Shown here: positions 38,001 through 48,809 of the stretch, one piece after another | How positions within the stretch are numbered: the first letter of the stretch is position 1 | Layout of the letters: each line of letters begins with the position of its first letter | DNA from: Auanema rhodensis | Taxonomy: Eukaryota; Nematoda; Chromadorea; Rhabditida; Rhabditidae | Length of the DNA stretch: 64,000 nucleotides | Reading direction: 5' to 3' | Assembly: GCA_964057225.1 (NCBI GenBank) | Contig: OZ059894.1 | Span: forward strand, 9,496,131-9,560,130 | The notes under the pieces: model-generated | Database searches by the model: none | What the model was told of the DNA's origin: nothing | Seen by the model: the letters and a program-made list of their open reading frames with translations, nothing else | Program-made: the position numbers and the translations under genes

Positions 38001-38459
38001 CCAGGTAATATAATGGAATTCTATATAGCAAAAGCCAATATATAGTTAGAAGATGCTTTGAAATAGCGGTATTTTTATTTAGATTATATCACAGAAACTG
38101 CGAGACCAACGACATTATGGCCAACTCGCCCCGCAACAACAGCCACGACAACCACAACGACCACAACGACTACAACGACAACAACTCCTCCAGCAGCCCC
38201 AAAATGTGGACCGTTTGAAGAGCTAAGCACATGCGGAAAAAACTGTGAAGTTACTTGTACAGATGTGAAAACGGTATCAACTAGGCACAAGCTATAGATC
38301 CCTCTATATTTCAATTTTTAGGGATGTGTACCACAATGTGGAACCGTGCAAGAATGCATCTGCATGCCCGGATTCTATCGTTTTGCTGATTTCTGTGTCC
38401 GCTCTGCTCTCTGCCCTGTAAATCCATTCGGAAGAGCTATTCCTTTACCAGGAAAGTGA
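35032..38459 (+). CDS. secreted Cys-rich, Pro/Thr-rich protein with C-terminal TIL domain
   Basis: Sixteen exons, all phase-consistent, give 655 aa. Order: signal peptide (MITLLLISLLSLIPCSIA); two Cys-rich segments of about 50 and 40 aa (about eight and six Cys); a long disordered Pro/Thr/Ser/Arg-rich stretch (single exon 36448-37020); short EGF-like or EB-like Cys clusters around DPCASVLCGENQRCE and HPCDSIYCINGFCAIRNG; a run of more than ten Thr; and a terminal TIL domain with the full ten-Cys pattern from CGPFEELSTCGKNC to CVRSALC. TIL domains inhibit serine proteases (Ascaris inhibitor fold; C. elegans SWM-1). The Thr runs are likely O-glycosylated, so an extracellular, cuticle or mucus-like protein is plausible. 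Exon 2 starts after a long T-run acceptor. I do not recognise the full architecture. The first intron (35041-35296) and the 35391-35619 intron are longer than the rest. Confidence 0.85.
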
Positions 38460-38701
38460 AAGAGAACAATTAGTTTGTGTATGCTTGTTTTGAACTATTC
38501 GGGTATGATCTCACCAGAGTAAGTGGGAAGTTCATGATGCTAAAACATTAACAAAACATCTTTTAAAACATGTTATGGTTTGCAATCAATATACAGTGCT
38601 ATTATTGAGTTTCACATGTTCCACTTTCGAAAATAAAGTTTTTGTAAGTTTTATATCTACAACTAACCGAATTATTCAATAAAAACTATTTCAAAAGTTA
38701 C

Positions 38702-38785
38702 TGTCATCCGCAGGATTCGAACCTGCGCCCTCCGGAGAGGACTGCGACCTGAACGCAGCGCCTTAGACCACTCGGCCAGAATGAC
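38702..38785 (-). tRNA. tRNA-Leu (anticodon CAG)
   Basis: On the minus strand the 84-nt sequence folds as a class II tRNA. The acceptor stem GTCATTC pairs with GGATGAC (one T-G pair) and the discriminator is A. The D-arm contains GCCGAGTGGTCTAAGGC (A box). The anticodon stem CTGCG/CGCAG encloses the loop TTCAGGT, anticodon CAG. There is a long variable arm (CTCTCCGGAG) and a T-arm GGTTCGAATCC (B box). There is no intron. It sits 240 bp downstream of the TIL gene. Confidence 0.96.
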
Positions 38786-39071
38786 TTGTAGTACTAGTCA
38801 TTCTTTTTCCAACATAACTGATAATAACAACCAGACAGGAGAGAGAGCACACAAAAACAAGTAAAACGATTAAAAGCATTGCTTTCATTTTATATTTTTA
38901 TGAAGCATACTTTTTAATTTTAATCTGAACAGTTGATTGAGAGTTAAAACATTTAATTTTATGGATTATAACAAATGTTGGAACTAAAACCAATAGACGT
39001 AATTGGTCTTAGTTTAACAGATGATCTCACAAGGCGATCCTGAAATGGCAAAACGATAAGAAATAACTTGT
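38786..39071. other. spacer with tRNA upstream region and 3' flank of the phosphatase-like gene
   Basis: About 290 bp of AT-rich sequence. Nothing else supported. Confidence 0.4.
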
Positions 39072-40487
39072 TTAACGAAAGAAAACTTCTTCATTTCCTT
39101 GTTGAAAATCAGTGACGAAAGTTGCGGAAGGAGGGAACATTTTTGAAGATTTGCCAAATGGGTCCTATAGTAACAAATCCAATCAGAAAATGTGGAGTAA
39201 TTAAACGAATAGGATTACAAGAAGTATAGTGAGAATCAGATTAATTAAGAGAAATAAACGTTGGAAATGAATTATGATATCGTCCTACCTCATTTGATAT
39301 GCCACAATCTTTTTCTGATATAATGCTGGTCAGAATAAGCATAGATAAGCAGTCACATATGATGACGACTGAAACAATTTAGTACATGTTTGTCTTTTAA
39401 ATTTGTACTTTGTATTACCTAGACCATCTGATGGACCAGAACTTATGATTGTCATTAAAAATTTTTTTATATTTGATATGGCCGAGTCAAGATCAAGTTC
39501 CTGAATATGGAAATATTTGACATATCATTCTATCTATGAATATATCTGATTATCAATGTAAACGAATTTACCTTCGTATGATTTTCCTCCTGATACTCTT
39601 CATCAATGCTATAACCTAATTCTTTCAAAGTTTGTGGTGCAATCCAAAACGGCTTCGCAACTCCATTTGTCGCTAATAGGCTACTTATTCTGATCTTACT
39701 AGGCATTTTTCTTAATATTTGTATTTTTAACGATCATTTAACTGTCTACGTACTTCATGGAAAGATACATCTGCTGAATAGCATTAGCCGTTTCTAGGCA
39801 AGCTAATGATGGAGAAGAATATATCTGATGAATAGGTCGTTTCGTACGTTGCAAGAGCTCTTTGGCAACCAGTTGCGAACATACATTTCCCATCTAAACA
39901 TGAAAACAATCAAATATTTTGCCAATTTCGATCTAATCTTACCACACTCAATGGAGGATCAGCTTTGTAAGCTGCCTTTAGATTAGGCCGTTTTGGAATC
40001 TCCACCGGAATATTCTAACAGCAGGGAAAATTACAACTTTTTAACACAGAAGCTTACCAAGTCATAAGGCAAATAAAAGCTTTTATCTAGTTGACTGTCG
40101 TCTATCCACTCGGGAAATACTTCAGCCAATGTTTCTCCGTGTCGAACCAATATTATTTCTTTCCCACTCAAAGGAATAGTCGGTCCTAATAGCTTAAATA
40201 GTATTTATAACCCATAGAAGAATAATTTTTATTATTTTTATTATAGCATTGAACCCCTTTCATTAGATAATGGTCTTGGTGGATATTGCTATAGTAAGCT
40301 AATAATAGTACTATTAGTGTTTTCAGCAGGTGTTCACATATCTGATCGATTTCAATTCCATTTTGTATTGAACCATATAATTAATTTTACCATTTACGTT
40401 CATTGTTTGAATAATAGTGTTTTCAAATTTTGTTTTATCAAAATTTACCTTGAAAGATCCAATAACTTTATCAGATGACGTTTTCAT
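39072..40487 (-). CDS. histidine-phosphatase (PGM-fold) family protein, UBASH3-like, degenerate active site
   Basis: Eight exons (40487-40391, 40185-40058, 40014-39943, 39893-39754, 39698-39572, 39500-39419, 39368-39289, 39164-39072) give 272 aa. The fold is identified by IILVRHGETLAEVFPEW near the N-terminus, the spacing to YSSPSLACLETANAIQQ, and the C-terminal strand VVIICDCLSMLIL. The order matches the C-terminal phosphatase domain of UBASH3/TULA and nematode relatives; there is no UBA or SH3 domain. The nucleophile motif RHG is kept. The second Arg of the family (SPxxRxxxTA) is Ala and the distal catalytic His is replaced (CDC where a GH is usual). It may therefore be a pseudophosphatase. 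It shares a 335-bp bidirectional promoter with the insulin-degrading enzyme gene. Confidence 0.85.
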
Positions 40488-40822
40488 TTCAAGGAAGACG
40501 AAGATCAACCGGTCACTGTTCTTCCAACTGTTTAAATGCGCTGAGTAGCCAAATCATTCTCACGTTTATTTTTTGTCTAATTATATCGATTTTTATTTTA
40601 TTTTACTAAAATAAAAACCTTAATTTTCCTTTTGACAAAAACTTTAAGCTCAAAAACCTAGGGTTAACGAACACGCTAAAATGCGTATTTTGCTGTTCAC
40701 CTAAAATTAAATTTTAGCACGTAGCCTTACAAAGCTTTTTTTGTCCAAGTTTAAAATAAGCTGCTTGTTTTCAAATCAAAAAATTGTATACAACTTACAG
40801 TTTCAAGCAGGGAGTTCAAACC
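40488..40822. promoter_or_regulatory. 335-bp bidirectional intergenic region
   Basis: The phosphatase-like gene (-) and the insulin-degrading enzyme gene (+) start at its two ends. It holds an imperfect AT-rich palindrome around 40700-40720 but no obvious TATA box on either side. Confidence 0.5.
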
Positions 40823-43800
40823 ATGTTACATTCTGCAGTTTCTGGGACTGCAAAAATCACAATGTTACTTCCTAAAACTTCGTATCGAGCTTTATCCACT
40901 GGCTTTGCCACTCGTTCGCTTTTAAGGTCGAGAATTACTTACGTGTTTATTTCAATTATATATGCTTTAATTTTTTTTTATATTGTTCATATGCATTTTT
41001 CAGATCTAAGGTTTGCAGAGTTCCAGTTTGTCGTCGATTCATTGTTACTAGCCTGCGCGCAATGACTAATTCTTCCATAATTGCATCCCGACATGATAAT
41101 ATTACTAAGGGTGCCACAGATAAGAGAGAAGTATTTTTGTGATGAATCACTATTTTTTAAAAATTAATTTTCAGTATCGTGGTTTAGTTTTAACTAATGG
41201 TCTCAAAGTACTGCTTATATCTGATCCCAATGCAGATAAATCTGCAGCTGCTATGGATGTAGCAGTAGGTTAGTTCATAACAAAAAAATAAGTCCAAACT
41301 TATCTCTTTAGGACATTTAATGGATCCTTGGGAACTTCCTGGTACAGCACATTTCTGTGAGCATATGCTTTTTTTAGGAACAGAAAAGTATCCACAAGAA
41401 AATGAATATGGAAAAGTGTGTTTCTGGTATTTTACTTATATATTCTTGTTATTTTGAGTTTATAACTTCCAACGGAGGAGAATCAAATGCATTTACTAGC
41501 TCCGATCACACAAATTATCATTTTGATGTAAAACCCACAGAACTATATGTGAGTTCAACATTATAAATATTTAATAATATTTTTATTTCCAGGGTGGCTT
41601 AGATAGGTTTGTTCAGTTTTTTTTAGGACCTCAGTTTACAGAAAGCGCAACAGAGAGAGAAGTATAATTTGTGGAAAGTACAATACAAGGGAAATATAAT
41701 TTACTTTAGGTTTGTGCTGTTGATTCTGAGCATTCCAATTATTTGAATAGTGATTCTTGGCGTATTTTGCAGATTGATAGGTATGGCCTACAAAGTGTTT
41801 AATAATATACTTTTCTTATTTTGCAGATCTTTATGTAGACCTGGTCATGATTATGGAAAGTTTGGTACTGGTAATAAGGTATTAATATTGCAGTACTTTC
41901 TTTTTTTTCTATTAAATAATATTGTCAGAAAACTTTGATGGAGGATGCGCGGAAACAAAACATTGAACCAAGAGAAGCTCTTTTAAAGTTCCACAAGACG
42001 TGGTACAGTTCAAATATGTATGTTTAGTTGCTATTCTTTTATAACTAATGATATGTTTAGTATGAGTTGTGTAATCGCGGGTAAAGAATCTTTGGATGAG
42101 TTGGAGTCATACTTGGGTTCTCTCAATTTCCATGAAATTAAAAACAAAAATGTTGATATGAAGCAATGGGACGAGCATCCATATGGCGCTGATCAGTTGA
42201 AGAAACGTATTAATGTATAGTTTGTCTTGTAGGACTTTTTCTAATTACATTTTTTTAGATTGTGCCAATTCAAGACAGCAGAATGTTCAGAATGGTTTTC
42301 CCAATTCCAGATACTACCCCTGAGTATAAGTCTAAACCCGCTAATTACATCTGTAGGTTTAGTTACTCAATGGAAAACCTAAGATCGAAATTCTAGCTCA
42401 TCTTATTGGCCATGAAGGTAAAGGATCTCTCTTATCAGAGCTTAAGAGACGTGGATGGGCTAGTTCCCTCTCAGCTGGAAAAGCTACACTGGGAAGAGGA
42501 ATGGCAGTTTTCGATATTACTGGAGATTTGAGTCCAGGTTTGAACTGCAAACAGTTTTGTTCTTTACATTTTGGTTCAGAGGGTTTATCTCATGTTGATG
42601 AAATTATTAAGTTACTATTCAATTACATTGCCACCATAAAAGCCACTGGCCCTCAAAAGTTTGTTCAGGATGAACTTCGTCAGCTTTCTGAGACCAGATT
42701 CCAATACTTGGTTGGTTTTTTTCTTCTTTTCGAATGAGACTTTGCAAATTATAGGATAAACAAAATCCTTTACCTTATGTCACTCACTTGGCTTCCCACC
42801 TTCAACGTAAGCCTTTCGAAGATGTTCTGTCATTCCAATACTTGATTCCTGAATTTAAGCCTGGTACTCAATTTTATTGATGATTTTTTCTTTTTATTTA
42901 ATGATTAAGATTCTATTTCTGAAATTCTTGATCTCTTAAACCCGGATAATATGTTCTGTGAAGTTGTTTCAAAAACGTTTGAAGGACAAGAAGGCAATAC
43001 GAATGAACCTATTTATGGAACTGAGATGCGAATTGAGAGTATTCCAGAGGTTTTTCTTAATAACACGAACTTTTTCTAATACATAGTTTAAGAATACTCT
43101 TGAAAGCTATAGAGAAGCTTTGGCCACAATCAATCCTGTATTCCTTCTTCCAGAGCCAAATATCTATATTGCTTCTAAGTTCGATCTGAAGGTCGACAAA
43201 GAGCTCAGGTTCTAAATAAAATCACTAATTATGCTTTAATTGTTTCAAATTTAGCAAGCATCCAAGAATTGTGTATCAGGATGACTATACTCGTGTATGG
43301 TACAAGGAAGATATGCAGTTCAATGTTCCCAAGTTGTTGACCAGAGTTTGAATTATTCTATAATTCTGTTAATTTGTTTGAATAATTTCAGATCGTTGTT
43401 CATTCCTCTATATATGCTACATCTACTCGTCTCCACATTCTTCAAGCTTTGCACTCTAGTTGTCTCTATGTATGATGTGTCAAAAGGAATTTTAAATTCA
43501 CTTGTTTGAATAATTTTAGGATTCCATTAATGGTGAAACATATGATGCTCTTCTAGCGGGTATGAAAGGAGAAATTAAAATGTTTGACGGAAAAGTTCAG
43601 TTCTCAATTTTCGGATATGACGAGAAACAAGCTGTATTTGCTCAAGATCTTGTTAAATACTTCTTGAATTTCAAATCTGGTATAAAGAAAGCCAATTGTA
43701 AAGATCTGATTAAGAATATTCTTTAGATCCTTTGAGATATGATGTTATACGTGAAGCTTTCATTAGAACCATAGAAAATGCCGTTCATTCTCAACCATAT

Positions 43801-45191
43801 CAACATGCTGAATACTGCAACAAGATGCTTATGGCAGATAAATTCTGGACCAATGAGCAGATATTGTCTGTACTTAACGGTAATTATTAAACTTTCTATA
43901 ACTTCAAAGCTTCATCATGTTTTTCAGAAATTAGTATTAAGGATGTGAATAACTTTGTTAAAGAACACTTCGGTGCTTTCCATGTTACTGTCTATGGACA
44001 TGGAAATGCTAAAGAAGAGGTTAGAAATATGTTCATAAACCCACATTCAGTTCGTTATTACAGGAAATTATTGATTTGAGCAAAAATGTAACGAACTTAT
44101 TCAAAGATGCTATGACTACTCATCGTCCTTTGTACAAAAATGAATTCTTCCGCAATCATGAGATTGCTTTGGAAAAACGTAAGTTCTCTCAAGTTTGGAA
44201 TATAATGCATTGTTTTATCTAGAAACTGAGCATGTTTACCATCATTATCAAACAACTCATGATTGTTCTTGTGTTAGTGTACTCTTTCAAGTTGGGCTTG
44301 AGGTGATCATCAGCTCTCGAGTTGTAGAACCGTATACGTTATTTAGATCAACCAAAATTGGGCTGCTGCTGAACTTCTTGTCCAGCTGTTACGTGAAGCT
44401 GCTTTCGTTCAATTGAGAACAACTGAGCAGTTAGGATATATTGTCTGGACCGGAAACAGATTCTCCAATCGTACCGTCGGACTGGAATTGATTGTTCAAG
44501 GACCCAAAGATCCTGCTCACGTTTTAGAACGCATTGATAGCTTTTTGGAAGTTTCAAGGGTACGCCTGTGTTCAAATCTGGATCTTTATGTGTTATTCAG
44601 AAAACTATTGCTGATATGTCTGATGAGGAGTATGCTCAACATGTTGATGGCTTATGTGCTAACATTCTCATTAAGCCTAAAACTTTAAATAAGCAAGCTC
44701 TTCGTTTCTGGGGAGAAATCAGCAAAGAATTGTATGACTTCGATAGACGTGAGTTGAAGTTCTAAGAGTTTTGCGATACTGTTTTTTTTGAAGTTGATAA
44801 CCTTGCGGAGGAAGTTCGAAGCTTGTCCAAAGCTGATATTCTCAAGTTCTTTGATGAGAGAATTGCCGCAGATGCTCCAAAACGTAGAAAGGTGAATTAA
44901 AATCTAAATTTTTGGAAATAAATAATATTTTGGTTTTCAGTTATCAGTATTCGTGCACTCCAATGCTGATGAGCCAGGATCCGGCAAAATTGTTCGTGAA
45001 GAAGGTAGTGATAAGAAATATCCAGTAAGTGAATGAGCTCTCTTCCTTTCTACATCTGAGAACTATTTCAGGTTGAGATCGAGAGTCCAGAAGAGTTTAA
45101 GACTTTCTTGAGCAGATATGGAATGACTAAGCCAAAACTTGATATCAGTTCAATTGGAATAGATCCCAAGAATACTTTTAAATCAAAATAG
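40823..45191 (+). CDS. IDE: insulin-degrading enzyme (insulysin), M16A zinc metallopeptidase
   Basis: About two dozen short exons encode a protein of roughly 1000 aa that aligns along the whole of animal IDE. The inverted zinc motif HFCEH is at 41350-41364, and the distal zinc ligand Glu follows in [13 protein letters not shown]. Other landmarks are [21 protein letters not shown], the KFGTGNK loop, [15 protein letters not shown], and the C-terminal half with [11 protein letters not shown] and the ADAPKRRK region. The N-terminus ([18 protein letters not shown]...) is basic, hydroxylated and non-acidic before the conserved core, like the mitochondrial presequence of the long IDE form; an internal Met about 20 codons before the core (RAMTNSS) could give the cytosolic form. 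The zinc site is intact, so an active enzyme degrading short peptides is expected. It ends tail-to-tail with BBS-8, 143 bp apart. Confidence 0.96.
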
Positions 45192-45334
45192 TTTAAAAAC
45201 TTGATAGTACTTGCAATATGTTTTGTAATATAGTAGACTTGTTATTATTATCTAAAAATTCATACTTTGTTGAAATTTTGTATTTTTTCGAAAGAAAAAA
45301 AAAGACAAAAAATAAAGTTTTCATAAAATTATCT
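45192..45334. terminator. shared 3' region of convergent genes
   Basis: 143 bp between the stop codons of IDE (+) and BBS-8 (-). AATAAA for IDE is near 45311 on the plus strand, inside an A-rich run, so the two 3' UTRs probably overlap. Confidence 0.5.
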
Positions 45335-48254
45335 TTAACTTGTTGCTTCAAACATTTCATCAAGCTTTGACTTTAGTTCCTGTGAGGAGATATGCTCAGG
45401 AAATAACTCTAAAGCTTTTGTAATAGCAGCTCGGCTTTCTTGATAATATCCCATCTAAAATATAAAATATGTTTAAATATGTATTGTCTTGTTATTACGT
45501 CAAAAGATAGGAGAGCTAAGTTGTAATGAGCTTCGAACAAATGTGGATTCTTGGTAATTGCGTTGTGGTATAGTGATCGCGCTTGATCCTTTTTGCCTAA
45601 AAGTATGGCCGATAGATGATATATCTCTCTTCTTGTTGATTACCAGCTCTCTGAGATAGTATACCTAGGTTGATCATTGCTTCACCATGATTAGGGTCAG
45701 CGGTTAGTGCTAAACGATAACAACGTGTAGCCTGCTTTACGTCACCAGTTTGCTGAAATTGAAAAATAGCTTTCAGTTGAAATGAAATCTGAGAATACAA
45801 TCATAATATGTCCTATGTTATACCAAATTTCAGCTGCTACATCATCAGTAGCTAAGGATTGAGCTCTGAAATAAGATCACATCATGTGGGAGATCATGAT
45901 TTTCAAACTTTAAGATCGATGCTATAGCGAAATCATATTGTTGGCATTCGAAGCAACATAAGCCTATGTTGAGTAGAACTTCAGCGTTGCATATTCCCAT
46001 TTGCATAATTCGCCTTTAGAAATAATTGAATATCAAAGCTTAACCGAGTTAGATCAAACCTGTAATATCTTAAAGCTATTTCCGGCTTTTCTCCATAATA
46101 GTAGTTTGTTGCTATACAAGCAATGGCTTCAATGTTGTTGGCTTGACAACTAAGAATTTCCTTATATAGATTAATCGAGTCATCCAATTCATTCAATTGC
46201 TGTAAGGATCATCGACATTCATTGCATGTACATATGTTTATCTGTGATACCTCTTTTACCCGAGCTTTTCCTGTCAACAATGTTACTTCTCGAGGAAATT
46301 GTTCAAGCCCATCGTCAAAATGCTTGATTGCCAGTAAAGGCTGATCGACACGACAAGCAATCTTCAGAATATTTCGTTTTAATTTGTATATTTAATGTAA
46401 TTACCTTAGCTAAAAATGCATATGTTTCAACTAATTTGATATGCTTCAAAGATGAAAGAAATTGCTTCTCAGCATCGGAAAACATTCCTAATCTGAAATA
46501 TCCAGAATGAAAGAGGTGTAACGTTGCTCCAACTAACCTATAGTAGCATTTCCCCAACTGATTTTTCCAGTACCAATCATTGTAGTCAGCAGCTTTTGTG
46601 GCTATTGAGGCTATCTAAACATATGGAATATCTCAATATTGGAATTCAATAAAGAACTTGATGGGCAATCTTGATATCAGCTTCTAAGTAGAAAACATAT
46701 TCGAACAGTTGTCTGTTAATCTAAATTTTAAAATGTTATAATCATCAAGTATTGGAATGTAATTGCCTGAGGATCTGCAGCATATTTATCAACGTTTAAT
46801 CGAGCTAAGTTCAAAAATGGCCCATCTGATGCGGATGCCATTGATGCTGTACCAAGTCTTAACATTCGTGCTGAACTACTACTCATTGCCCTAGCTGTTT
46901 TAGCTGTTCTACTCGTTCTAACAGCCTAAAGATACATGTTTTTACTCGTTGCTCTTTAATTCAAAATGACTTGTTCCATTGTTCCTGGTCTCATAGTAGT
47001 TAAAGGTCTAGTAACACCAGATAATGGTCTACCAGCATTTGTCGTTGGTCTAAACATATCTCTGCCTGATATAGCTTTGCCTTTAAAACTACCGAAGTAT
47101 AGGATTTGCTCCTTTAGCACTTGTTGATGGTCTTTGGAAAGATGTCCCTGGCCTAGCACTTGGAGCAATCACGTTCTGATCCAAAAACGTTTCAGCTGGA
47201 AATAGATGATAACTCGGAAGAAATCAAAGATTAGCTCTACCAATGCCAATATCTTCATTTTCCAATTCATCCACATAGGTTGTTTCCGTTAGACAAGCCA
47301 TTTTCAAAGCCCATGCTGCCTGAACATTTAATTTTGAAATATAATCTAATAATCTCAGTTTGATCTCAAAAACGTATTAAAGTCCAAAATTATCATAAAA
47401 AACTTGATTACGTGAGAAATGCGTGAAAAACATTGAGTTATTTATACTTTTTGAACTCATTGAACGGTTGTATTTTTATTTTCGCAATTTTTGTGGATGA
47501 AGCTCAGTTGAGCTTTTGTTATTTCAGATGTTCAGCTAAGTTATTATCGTTCCCCAATGGATTTTCACAGATATTCTGAACAATGTTATCGTCGCCCACG
47601 CTCTCTCTAAGAAACTATTACAACATATTCTGATGATTTTCTGTTGGTTGTGTGTTGGAGGGAAACCCCAACACACTCGGTAACAACTGCTTACACTGAG
47701 ATATAATGAAATTAGAAGAGATATATAGAGACAAGAACCATTGAATACTTAAGTTAATTGGTAAATTGTATAGCAGTAACACCTTGTTTAATAGATAAAA
47801 TATCTTATAAGATGATATTTACCGCATTGTTAGCAATATGACAACGGTTATGCTCATTTGAAATCAAAAGTAAATAAAGAAAATTGAAAAGGAACAGAAA
47901 CTTTAAATTGTTTAATGAAGAATCAATTGATTATCAATGTGAAGTGGTGTTCGGAATATGAATCTTACTATATAATTTCGAATTATTTATCGAATTTCAG
48001 TTTAATATATCTTTAGATTTTGAACTTTAGCATATTTTCTTGGACTAGTAAAAACATTTTGATCATTTTGTGAATTGCGAAAATAAAAATATTAAGATTG
48101 AAAAGTTATAAATACTTACTTGATCCAATGGATTTTTGCTTAACAATTTGGTACACTCATCTTCAGCTTCTTTAATTTTATTAGCATGAAATAGACGTAA
48201 AGCTTTAAAAAATCCTGTGAATTCAAGTTTTTCAGAAGACGTTTGATTATCCAT
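45335..48254 (-). CDS. bbs-8: Bardet-Biedl syndrome 8 protein (TTC8), BBSome TPR subunit
   Basis: About fourteen exons encode an N-terminal acidic segment, a linker with repeated RPGT/GRP motifs diagnostic of TTC8 (SARPGTSFQRPSTS, TTNAGRPLSGVTRP, MRPGTMEQ), then GPFLNLARLNVDKY and a series of TPR repeats (for example DWYWKNQLGKCYYRLG, NNIEAIACIATNYYYGEKPEIALRYYR, DVAAEIWYNIGHI). It ends with a TPR helix and LDEMFEATS. BBS-8 is part of the BBSome, which coats intraflagellar transport cargo in ciliated sensory neurons. The first intron (47321-48119) is the only long one. Two introns are unusual: a 40-nt one near 47098-47137 and a GC-AG intron at 46721-46766. A perfect X-box lies 72 bp upstream of the ATG. 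Confidence 0.95.
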
Positions 48255-48325
48255 ATAGGAACTGTGTTGAAAATCAAGGATGAATATGCAGCAAACTCAT
48301 ACGCTTACTAGACAATTGCACACTT

Positions 48326-48339
48326 GTTACCATGGTAAC
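48326..48339. promoter_or_regulatory. X-box, perfect RFX/DAF-19 site
   Basis: GTTACCATGGTAAC, a perfect 14-bp palindrome fitting the X-box consensus GTTNCCATRGNAAC. It lies 72 bp upstream of the bbs-8 ATG, within the 50-200 bp window typical of C. elegans DAF-19 targets. Nearly all bbs and intraflagellar-transport genes are controlled this way. Confidence 0.92.
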
Positions 48340-48809
48340 TGCTACCGGGCACTACATAGGCGTCAGCTAGCCCAAAAGCTGTTGATCTATGCACATGGCA
48401 AACTTGAAATGTTTCCAGATTCTTAACCTTTTCTTTCATCAAATGATAAGATTATTATTGTTTCAAAACATTTTGGAATATATTATTTGGTTGTAATGTC
48501 TGTATACTCATATAGCTTGACATGTAACACCTTCACTTCGTCATACGTAATGTTGTGAATTATGATTATTGATCAGTTTATTTGCTCATTATAAAACTAT
48601 TCGACATACTGCAATTCATTTTATTTATATGTAAACGTATAGAAAGATAAAGATATTACGGTAATTATGTGAGAGAGGCTGAAGATGTTCTTAGTCAGTT
48701 TTGGCTGAATTGGATGGATTTGATGAAAGAGAATCGATGCCAAGGAATATCATCTCTCTAGTATACATTGAAAACGAGCAAGAGACTACTAGTTATGTCA
48801 TTCTCACAT
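48340..48809. other. spacer between bbs-8 promoter and UNC-87 3' end
   Basis: About 470 bp, AT-rich toward the UNC-87 side. No coding exon recognised. Confidence 0.45.

Noticed and set aside
38084-38314. Frame on the minus strand with a long Val run
   Set aside because: It is the antisense of the Thr-repeat exon of the TIL-domain gene.
43322-43509. Alternative frame in IDE exon ([12 protein letters not shown]...)
   Set aside because: The frame giving [15 protein letters not shown] joins in phase with both neighbouring exons and fits the IDE family; the other does not.
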